From: Gracilaria vermiculophylla
Lineage: Eukaryota > Rhodophyta > Florideophyceae > Gracilariales > Gracilariaceae
Length of the DNA: 64,000 nucleotides
NCBI GenBank assembly: GCA_019155205.2
Contig: JAHNZQ020003148.1
Coordinates: forward strand, 176,469-240,468
Direction of reading: 5' to 3'
Shown here one piece after another: positions 35,220 to 44,200 of the stretch. The notes under the pieces were generated by a model. The model made no database searches, was not told where the DNA came from, and worked only from the letters and a program-made list of their open reading frames with translations. Position numbers and translations under genes: made by a program. Each line of letters opens with the position of its first letter. Position 1 is the stretch's first letter.

Positions 35220-37292
35220 ATGTCTGCCGCTCTGGAGGGATCACTGAAGAACGTGGTTGAGAGCAAGCAGTTGAAATGGATTTTTGTAGGAGGTAAGGGA
35301 GGTGTTGGGAAGACAACTACGTCATGTTCCATTGCAACTGCATTGTCAAAGACGCGTAATTCGGTCTTACTGGTTTCCACTGATCCAGCGCACAATCTCT
35401 CAGACGCCTTTTCCCAGAAATTCACGGGCGAACCAATACGTGTTCATGGATTCGATAATCTTGATGCAATGGAGGTTGAACCACCTCAGAAAAGTACATC
35501 CGTACCCTCGAACGGCAATGATGAAGTCACTGATTTATCTCAGCTTCTCGGCGGCTCTGCGGCCGCTGGAGATGTCATAAGCGAACTTGGGAATTCCTTT
35601 CCGGGAATTGATGAGGCAATGGCGTTTGGCACATTAATGAAGAGTGTCCGTGACATGCAATATGATGTTGTCGTATTCGATACGGCTCCCACAGGCCATA
35701 CTATGAGACTCCTGGGATTCCCGACACTTTTGGAGAAAGGACTCACTTTATTTCGCTCTCTTATTGACCGATTTGGTCCTATGGCCAGCTCTGTTGCTGC
35801 GACGATGGGAATGCCTGGGCTCAATGTGTCTGAGATGATTAGCAAGATAGAAGCCATGAGAGAGGTAACCACAGAGATTTCGAACACCTTCGAAGACGAA
35901 AAGAAATGTACATTCGTATGCGTTTGCATCCCGGAATTTCTTAGTGTGTTTGAAACTGAAAGACTGGTGCAAGAGGTGGGTAAATTTGGCATAACTGTGA
36001 ACAACATTGTGGTCAATCAGCTTGTCCGTGCAGAAGATATAGCGAATAACAGCAAAGCCGAAGAACTTTACAAAGCCAGGATGGGTATGCAAAGAAGATA
36101 CATGGAACAGATTGTTGAACTATACGGCGAAGACTTTCACATTACTTCGATGCCATTGCTTCCAAGTGAAGTAAGAGGTAAGGAATCCCTTGAAAAGTAT
36201 TCGGAGCTCATCATGGTGGAGAAAAAAGAGTATATCGAAGATATGGAGGGCATGAACGATGTCGAGGAGTACGAAGGCAGTCTTCGCAATGTGATTGACG
36301 ATCGTAATATTCGATGGGTTTTCGTTGGTGGCAAGGGTGGCGTTGGGAAGACGACGACCAGCAGTGCTTTGGGAGTTGCATTAGAGAAGAGAGGTAAGAA
36401 AGTATTGCTCGTCTCCACTGATCCGGCCCACAACCTATCAGACGCGTTTGGGCAGAAAATTTCAAGCGGTTCAGATCCCACAAAAATCGATGCCTACAAG
36501 AAACTGTATGCTCTGGAAGTAGATGCGACTGAAGCAGCGGAAGAGTTCGTGTCGAAACTCGCAGATGCATCTGAAGGCCTTTCCGAGGGACCCGGCTTTT
36601 CTAGCTTTTTACCAATTGATACTATACAGCAAATGCTAGCATCGGTTCCTGGCGTCGACGAGGCCGTTTCATTCTCACAAATTACAAAGCTCGCAAAGAG
36701 CATGGAATTCGATGTAATTGTCTTTGATACTGCTCCCACAGGTCATACTCTACGACTTCTTGGGTTTCCTCAGGTAGCAGACAAAGCACTTTCGAAATTC
36801 GATGAAATACGCCAGCGATTGAATCCGCTAATGTCCATGTTTACTGGAGGAAATCCCTCTATGCAAGACAAAGTAAGACAGCTCGAAGAGCAGCTTGCTG
36901 CGGTAAGAAAAGGTTTGGAAGAGGTTACGGCGGTTTTGAACGATCAGGAGAAGACAACTTTTGTGTGCGTCGCAATTGCAGAGTTCCTTTCGGTATATGA
37001 AACTGAAAGGCTTGTTCAAGAGCTGTGCTCCATGAACGTCAACGTAAGAAACATTCTTGTGAATCAACTCATGCAACCGAAACAAAAAGACGTAGCTTCG
37101 ACTTTAAGAACCCGATCTGCAATGCAGAAAAAATATCTAGATCAGATTGAGGAGCTATATCCTCGAGAAGATTTTCACATTACCTACATGCCTTTGCTTC
37201 CAATGGAGGTACGAGGCGTTAGTGCGCTTCAGAGATACGCCAATATCGCTATCAATGGTGGTATAACAGTACAGCACAATAGTGCAAAATAG
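35220..37292 (+). CDS. GET3: Double-length GET3/ArsA-type ATPase, cytosolic type
   Basis: 690 residues made of two tandem GET3 units joined by an acidic linker (about 335-355). Half 1 has FVGGKGGVGKTT (22-33), STDPAHNLSDAF (switch I) and DTAPTGHTMRLLGFP. Half 2 has FVGGKGGVGKTT (about 368-379), STDPAHNLSDAF and DTAPTGHTLRLLGFP. FVCVCIPEFLSVFETER and FVCVAIAEFLSVYETER are the eukaryotic GET3 signature. GET3 captures tail-anchored proteins and delivers them to the ER membrane. It normally works as a homodimer of about 350-residue chains bound by zinc through a CxxC motif. Here both units lack CxxC at that place (NNSKAEELYKARMGMQ, and VASTLRTRSAMQKKYL). A fused chain would not need it. There is no leader, so it is presumably cytosolic. 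Arsenite transport is not excluded, but the ArsA metal-site cysteines are not apparent. Confidence 0.93.
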   Translation: MSAALEGSLKNVVESKQLKWIFVGGKGGVGKTTTSCSIATALSKTRNSVLLVSTDPAHNLSDAFSQKFTGEPIRVHGFDNLDAMEVEPPQKSTSVPSNGNDEVTDLSQLLGGSAAAGDVISELGNSFPGIDEAMAFGTLMKSVRDMQYDVVVFDTAPTGHTMRLLGFPTLLEKGLTLFRSLIDRFGPMASSVAATMGMPGLNVSEMISKIEAMREVTTEISNTFEDEKKCTFVCVCIPEFLSVFETERLVQEVGKFGITVNNIVVNQLVRAEDIANNSKAEELYKARMGMQRRYMEQIVELYGEDFHITSMPLLPSEVRGKESLEKYSELIMVEKKEYIEDMEGMNDVEEYEGSLRNVIDDRNIRWVFVGGKGGVGKTTTSSALGVALEKRGKKVLLVSTDPAHNLSDAFGQKISSGSDPTKIDAYKKLYALEVDATEAAEEFVSKLADASEGLSEGPGFSSFLPIDTIQQMLASVPGVDEAVSFSQITKLAKSMEFDVIVFDTAPTGHTLRLLGFPQVADKALSKFDEIRQRLNPLMSMFTGGNPSMQDKVRQLEEQLAAVRKGLEEVTAVLNDQEKTTFVCVAIAEFLSVYETERLVQELCSMNVNVRNILVNQLMQPKQKDVASTLRTRSAMQKKYLDQIEELYPREDFHITYMPLLPMEVRGVSALQRYANIAINGGITVQHNSAK

Positions 37293-37350
37293 AGGTTCCA
37301 TTGACATGACTGAACCCCGGAAACTAAACATAAACAGGATCTTATCCAGC

Positions 37351-38544
37351 TCATTCACTTTCATCGTCGCCATCGTCATCGTCCGACAAAATTCGCCTTG
37401 CCCCCACCTTTCTCCTCTTAACCGATACTTCAATTCTCGGTGCGGCCGCTCGCTTTGCCCGCATTAACCGACTTTCTCCAACTCTTTCCTCGATTCGCCG
37501 CATTTTTTCATCCTCGCCGCTTTCTTCTTCGTTGGATTCCAGCATTTCTGTGGTAAGGCCTCTCGCGGGGCGCATCGCACGTTCTCGTTGTTGTCTACGT
37601 TTCGCTTCCATTCGCAAACGCTCCCGTTGCCGTTTAAGGCTCTCTTGCTTTGCCTTCTCTTCTTCCAATTCACCTCCATTATGCATGCATCGCATCATTG
37701 TCCGGCCGGTAGTAATCGAGTTTGCATTCCTCGCACGTTTCTGGGCCTTGGCGAGTGCCATCTTTGCCGCCGAAGAACCGGTTGTTGAAGGCTGCACTCT
37801 TCGAATAGAACCCACTTCGGCCTCGAACGTTTGGATACGATCGCCCCGACGAAAAACGTAATGCTTGGATGCAATAATATCATCAATTAGAAGGAATTGT
37901 TCGTTGCCTATGGTTATTGTTTTCGACCCGTCTGACCAAGTTATCAAATGCGCATTGGTATCTAAGATGCGCTTGAGTGCAAATGGATTGGGGTTTGCCT
38001 GGATGAATTTCAGCAGAGTTTGAGCGTCGGACTGTCCTGCTTTCTTCATCTCGGGTTTTAGTCTAAACAGTATTGGGTTTTCCAACTCCGGTAAATCTTT
38101 CAAGTCGGATGCTAGTGAGGTGTGTAGCGATATGCTTGGTGGGAAATGTAATATGTCGACCTTGCGCTGCCCATCGCTGCGGTGGCCACAAACCCTTTCA
38201 TATTTGTCCTCGATATCTGGAGTTCGCTCTCGATCTTGGCTCAAAGAAGCATCATCCGCGTTCGGATCGGCATCAGGGTCCAAATCATGCACGTTATTGG
38301 GATCCAAGCCAAATTCTCGTTTCGGGGACCCTTGGTTGTCTAAGTCCGATTGCTCGGGCTCCTCGTCTGAGCGCTGCGGTTCATCTTCATTTTCCCGTAC
38401 CGCAGGCCTTCTGTCCCTAGTTGTTTTTCGCTCTTCTTCGGAGTCGTCATCTGATAAGTCGATAATGTCACGAGCTGCAGCTGCCGCTTCTTTCGTACGC
38501 GGAAGAGCGGAGTGCTCATATTCGTCTTCAGAGATATCCGACAT
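37351..38544 (-). CDS. LEO1: Leo1, subunit of the PAF1 transcription elongation complex
   Basis: 397 residues counted from the ATG of MSDISEDEYEHSALP; an open extension to 38715 begins at TTG and is not used. The acidic N-terminus (IIDLSDDDSEEERK, many Asp/Glu/Ser) is followed by the conserved Leo1 core. This includes PPSISLHTSLASDLKDLPEL, FALKRILDTNAHLITWSDGS and KTITIGNEQFLL (about 190-215). The family normally has N-x-R-x-I-x-W-S-D-G-S. The tail is Arg/Lys-rich and ends in an acidic patch (SDDDDGDDES). PAF1C promotes Pol II elongation and co-transcriptional histone marks in the nucleus. The stop codon lies 58 bp from the convergent GET3 stop. Confidence 0.9.
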   Translation of the reverse strand: MSDISEDEYEHSALPRTKEAAAAARDIIDLSDDDSEEERKTTRDRRPAVRENEDEPQRSDEEPEQSDLDNQGSPKREFGLDPNNVHDLDPDADPNADDASLSQDRERTPDIEDKYERVCGHRSDGQRKVDILHFPPSISLHTSLASDLKDLPELENPILFRLKPEMKKAGQSDAQTLLKFIQANPNPFALKRILDTNAHLITWSDGSKTITIGNEQFLLIDDIIASKHYVFRRGDRIQTFEAEVGSIRRVQPSTTGSSAAKMALAKAQKRARNANSITTGRTMMRCMHNGGELEEEKAKQESLKRQRERLRMEAKRRQQRERAMRPARGLTTEMLESNEEESGEDEKMRRIEERVGESRLMRAKRAAAPRIEVSVKRRKVGARRILSDDDDGDDESE

Positions 38545-41247
38545 GGTAGTTTTCCGTGAAAATTCTTTCCCTTCAACTGCTTCCGTGATGTTTGCTTCGG
38601 CGCTGGGTTCCGAGCGGCTGCTGGTTTTTCTTAGAGTGTCGTTGCTCGAGTCGAGTCTGGCCACCAAATGATGGTGTGCGAGTAGCAAGCGGGATTTGAG
38701 GAGACGACGAGACAAACTTCACATCGACCTGCAATTTATTCCTCGCCTGATTTGGTTGCCAATCAGCGGTGTTGCGTAATGCCGCTGGATTAATTTGACT
38801 TCAAACTGAGGGCGAACCACAGTGCAGGGATACCCCGCTGCACTGTGCTCTGCGAGGTGAAATCTGTCAGTTTTGCAACGAAAAACGCACGGCCTCTGAT
38901 GCGTATTACTGCTCATGAACGCAGTTGCATCAATGATGCCTGTTCTGCTCTTGCGCTGCATACGGACTAAAACCCTCCGAAGCGACGATGACTGTCACGA
39001 AGCTTCAGTTTGCCATGCTGATGTAAGATTGGTTCTTTTTAATGATGGAGCCTCATTTCTTCTTTCACAGTCCAAGCATTATAGTCAATGCTATTTCAGT
39101 AGTTTGTATTTCATCCTCTGCTGCGTGCTTTAATTCTGCCTCATTCCCTTCATCCGGGTTTATATACGCATCTTTCAGATGCAAAAGAAATCGGTTCTTG
39201 CCTAAAAATGTTAAGAGTGCTTGACTTCATCTCTCATCGACTCCGTAATTATGGAGTTAGCTATCCTGACCCGCAATCCTCGGGGAATAGATTCCGTCAT
39301 TGCTGCCTTTATTCGGTTGATTAGTCCCGAGGTGACTCCGGTACATACATCAGTTAACTGGTCCGAAGCTTTTCAGACACATATTTCGACTTGTTACATC
39401 GACATTCCTCGTTTCTCAAAATCAACTGTCTTACTCAATTCCTGTCTTAACAAGTGCGGGTTCAAGCACTGTGACATTTACGTCATACATAGACAGCTTT
39501 TCTCGAATAGTCTTCCCAAAGCATGACGCTGAAGCTCTTACAAGCGCTATGTGTCGAGCCATGGCGTCTGCAAAAACGAAAAGATGCTCGTCATTGTAAT
39601 TTTGCTTTGTTTCCGGTGTATCGTCATTATACCAAATGCATGCTTCATCAGGCGTGAAACCTATCCGATGGGATGAAGACTGCAAATGTAGAGTGCATTT
39701 TATGGATTGGTTTGTGTCTAGTTTCTCGTTGTCCATCTGAGGGCGATCACTTGACAAAAGTTCAGTTTATTGCAATCATGCTTTCTCAGTTTACTAGCTT
39801 GCAGTGCACCAAGAGCAAATGACGAACACATACTGTTCTCTCTTTGGTTAGTTCATATGCGGCCTTAACGATGTTTTGCACGCCGGATTTGGACATTTCA
39901 GGGCAGGGTGCTAACGTTGAACTGTTGTGGTTATTGTTTGTTTGTTTTGATATGTTTCGTCTCACTTCGTTTGCGAACTTTTACAGCAAGTACAATTTGT
40001 TTTGAAGACGGTGTAGATTTCATGATTGCCGAAACTTTTTGCAAACAATTTATGGTCTGATGTTTTTGTCTTCTGGAAGAACTGCTCAACAAAACCGCAA
40101 ACATTACCCGTTTTAAGCTTTCTTCAAGAGTTCGAGCAACATATGCTAATCCTATTTAACTCTATGATAAGCATATGTTGCCCTTTTAAACAATGCAAAG
40201 TAATCACTCCATTGACCAGTTTCTTAGTATTTCACAACAGTACATTTGCCACTGCAATCTGATGGCTAGATTGCTAGCATCTGGTCCATCAGATTACAAT
40301 CATGCTTGTCAAAAGCAATCGTTGATTGCAATCTTTGTGATGGCCATGAATTGCAATCCCATTAATCGTACACAACCCTGGCAATCGCAGACTCACATTT
40401 CAACGACTATGTTTAAAATGATTTTCAGTTGGGTCACGAAAAAATGGTCCACCAGCATTGCTTACCATCAAGCAAACTTCCTGATCGAAACAGTTATATA
40501 CAACTTTTTGCCATCCTCTTCTATTGGCAGAATCCGTCCTTATGTGTTTGGTTTATATCTTCGCAAGGCATTTGAAGAATTGCAATATCTCAAACCACGA
40601 CTATGACATTCAATCTCAATCCTCAGAACCATCGATTAAACTCTGCTCCAACGCTAAAGGATGCGCAAGTTACTACACCCCATGATTTGTATCGTTTTGC
40701 GAAAAGATTGAAAGTGGGGGTCATGTAATGAAATACCAATGCCAATAGAACAAGAAAGTAATAAGGACAGACTAGATCTCAACTTTGAAGAATCTGAAAT
40801 TGAGACGAAGGCGTAAATACCGAAGTCACCAACAGCCTGAACTCACGTTTCGCTATTCAAATAGTTTGGCATGATCAACCATGATCATTTGGATGGTAAA
40901 TCTGGATTAGTTTTTGGAGGGGTCGAGAGAGGTTTTAATGAGCTGGAACATGGATAGTAAGGGATTGCCGACAGTACGATGAAGAACATCACTCTTGACG
41001 ACTTGTCGAGCAAGGCAACAGAAACCATATAAATCTGATTCACCACATTGTTTACAAAAAGAGAGTACTCGACATTGGGCGTGAACCCAATACTTAGTCA
41101 TCCTCGGTGAATTTCATGGCATAGGGTGTTTATGTGGTACAGAACGCGCCAAGCTCATTCTTCATTTCTTGTCTGGTGTTAGATAATTAGTCAAAGTTAT
41201 GCACGTGATACGGTTGAGGATTAAAAGACGAGAAACCTCACAGCTTC
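38545..41247. other. 2.7-kb intergenic region with a hairpin
   Basis: No gene recognised; the 39431-39757 (minus) and 40193-40606 frames have no family resemblance. A strong inverted repeat lies at 40136-40181, and from 40240 to 40400 variants of gcaatc/gattgc recur. Confidence 0.4.
40136..40181. repeat. Short hairpin, 16-bp stem
   Basis: gcaacatatgctaatc and gataagcatatgttgc pair with one mismatch around a 14-nt loop. Function unknown. Confidence 0.7.
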
Positions 41248-44200
41248 TTAGCGAGAATCAAGTCCCCTCCTTCGTTTAGATGATATGTTTTCTGTAGGAA
41301 ACGTAACTCGTTTTGATGATTTCGGCATTCCGGCCTGAGATGAACGGTGGGGTTGCGTTTCCTGAAAGTTTACCCGAGGTGGACGGGAATCAAAAGATTT
41401 GTTTGAAGCAGTAATGAAGGGGGATTGTGAAGGTCGCAAACTAGGAGCGCTCCGTTTGTGTGCCTCCAACCGTTTTCTCGATTCCTCCATGAATGCTTGC
41501 TTGTCAAATTCGGGCACACTTGGTCTTACACTCCGCCTCAAATGTTTCTTCGTAATGGGATTTACCGATCCTTGTCGAAACATCACAGATTTAGGTTGGC
41601 ATGGCTCCGACTTGTACATTTGGCCCCAAGTGGCACTCAACGGTGGGAGCTTAAAAGTGGACAACGACTTCCGTTGCTCTTCTTCTTGCATTTTCTTAAG
41701 TCGGTCAAGTATGCACAATGGCTTATGTTCTTGACGGAAACCATTTTCGCTTTGGTTCATTACGTACTTTTGTCCAAAGGTGTAAATGGTACGCTCCGGA
41801 GTAGGCATCGGGGCGAACTCTACGGCGTGGGTTCTTTTCGGGATCTTTCGCGGCCTGTGATCTTCAGTGCTTTCGTCTTGTAGCTGGCGAAATGAACGTT
41901 TCGCGGAATTTTCGTGAGATGCAACTGAGGCAGATTGCCGCTCGTCCATAGACTTCAAGACAACGGGAGGCGTTTCTTGAGAAAATCTCTCGTGTATCCT
42001 TTTGGTTTCCTCAGCTTCAATCAGCTGGCTTCGCGCGTCTATGACTGATGGTTGCCTTGTGAATGCCTGGTTTTTTCTCAAGACATTCGTTTGCAATTGA
42101 GAACCAACACTTTGTTTTCCTATGGACACCGAGTTTAGAGCCGTACAATCTCTAACCTTTTCAGAACAAGCTCGAGCTGTTGCCGAAGCGGAATAAACAG
42201 AGTTCCGTCTAATTAACGATGAAATGCGGCGGCTATTATCATCAACATCAGCATGCTTCGCAGAATGTGAAGCTCTGTGAATTAAGCCTGTAGACAACGG
42301 ATGATCGCGATCATTTCCATCTTTCACCGAAAAATGCATTTGGTTGCGATCAGAATCGAGTGAGTGATTTCTTTCGACTATCTTCGACGTGGACTCACCG
42401 ACGTGAGCTGGCGTGCGAGAGGCAGTGCTGTTCAAAGAAGTGTGTCTGGCTTCAAAATTTTGCAACGATTGACACTCTTCTTTCTTGCCACCTTCAGCAA
42501 GGATTTGTCCTTGTTTTGAACCACCCTCGTTGTTCTCTACATCTTCGTGACTTACGGGCTGTGACACGTTGGGAACCGGCTTGCCATCATCAGACGATGT
42601 ACTACAAATGACTCCATCGTCCTGACGATGAGCTTCTTCTTCACATCTGTCACCACTTTGATTCTGTGCAGACTTGGATGAAGGACTATCAAGTGAGTCT
42701 TTGCTTTCAGGTGTGGACTCGTTACTAGATGCGATCCGTTCGTGTTGAAGATTGCGCGTAACACTCTCTTCTTCATGGGAGGATAAATTTTCAGAGGGCT
42801 CATCCTCTTCAACACTATCCATTTCAACGTCGCTTTGGCTTCTGTTTTCAGCGACAGGACTTGCATCTCTTGTTGAGGGGTTCGCGTGCAATGCTTCTAT
42901 TTGATACTGCGAAGTATTCATATCCAATGATTCCGATCTAGGAGCTTCAAATTCTTCCTTCTTTTTAAGTGGTGAGCAATAATCAGGCTCAGGATCTTCA
43001 CGATTCACTGGTTTCAAAAGCACATCATCTTCTTGAGAGAAAACGAAGTTTCGTGGTGAATAAGGACTAGGCAACGGAGATTCGGAAAACTCGTCAAGGT
43101 CTTCTTGTTCTCTCATTTTGCCCAATTCGTTTCGTTCGGTTTGGGTATGGGAGGGTTCTTGTTCGTTTGCAGCCAAATGGCCCTGTTCTGAACTGCCATT
43201 CGAATAATCGTCCACTGCACTTTCATCTTGTACTTCCTCCAAAAGATTCAAATCATTCCCAGCATTTTGTAGTTGGTTTTTGTTGCGTTGCGGCAGAATC
43301 AAACCTTTTTGCGCAACGCTCGTTCGCTCACCATTGTCGAGATGCTCCTGCTCATCCGAGCTGAAAGAAATTTCTTCGTCATTTAAATCAGGAGATTCCA
43401 GTGTTTTGGCTTCCTCGTCACGTCCAGATTCATCGAGTGGGACCTGTCGCTTTTGCGTATCATCTTGGAATTTAAGTGATGAAGAATGAGTTGCCTCGAG
43501 AAATACTGATGCTCCTTTTCTCTCAGCCTCTGTAGAACACTGAATGACTGTATCACCATCTACGACGTCATTTTTTCGATTCGTTTTGGATTCAACATCT
43601 ACCTGTGCAATAGAAGCTGCTATTCTTCGATTCTCACTATTCAGTTTGATATTATCTGCACGACCGAACATGAACGCAACATCTTTCGCGCTCCCTTCCT
43701 TCTTCGTTCCTTCCTGGATATCAATGCCGTTTTGATCAAAAATTTCAGCAGGTCTTCCTTGTTGATGTTTCGGTGGGACATATTCGACCGCAACTCTTCG
43801 GGATGAAAGCTTGGTATACTCAAGAGGTGAAGTTTCGATCTCCTCACTACCCTCCATGCTTTTATCTTTATCTGGTACTTTGAGAGATGTGGTTCTTTCG
43901 TTTTCTGTGGAAGAATTAGTTGCCAGATGCTCTTCTCCTTGTTCACTGAAGGTTACGTCCATTGCCAGTGGTTCATTGTCTACTGCTCGAAGTTCAAATG
44001 CTTCATTATGCGAAGGACTTTTGTTAACTTCACTGCTTTCGTCTTCATCTTCGTCATTGTCTTCGTCAGTATCTTCGAGCTTATTTTCGTCAATAACGTC
44101 AGGCTGCTGAGTTCCGCTCCCAGCCTCCTCATCTTCATCCACAGCTCTATCAATTTCAGGCCTTGGGTCTTCGTCTGCGGAGTTTTCATGGCTCTCACTA

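Noticed and set aside
35220..37292. Calling the gene arsenite pump ATPase ArsA
   Set aside because: The double-domain layout fits ArsA, but FVCVCIxEFLS-ETER and DPAHNLSDAF are GET3 features and the ArsA metal-binding cysteines are not evident.
39431..39757. 108-codon minus-strand ORF ending in a dehydrogenase-like phrase
   Set aside because: A short hydrophobic phrase (VTVLEPALVKTGI) recalls short-chain dehydrogenases, but no Rossmann glycine motif or YxxxK is present.
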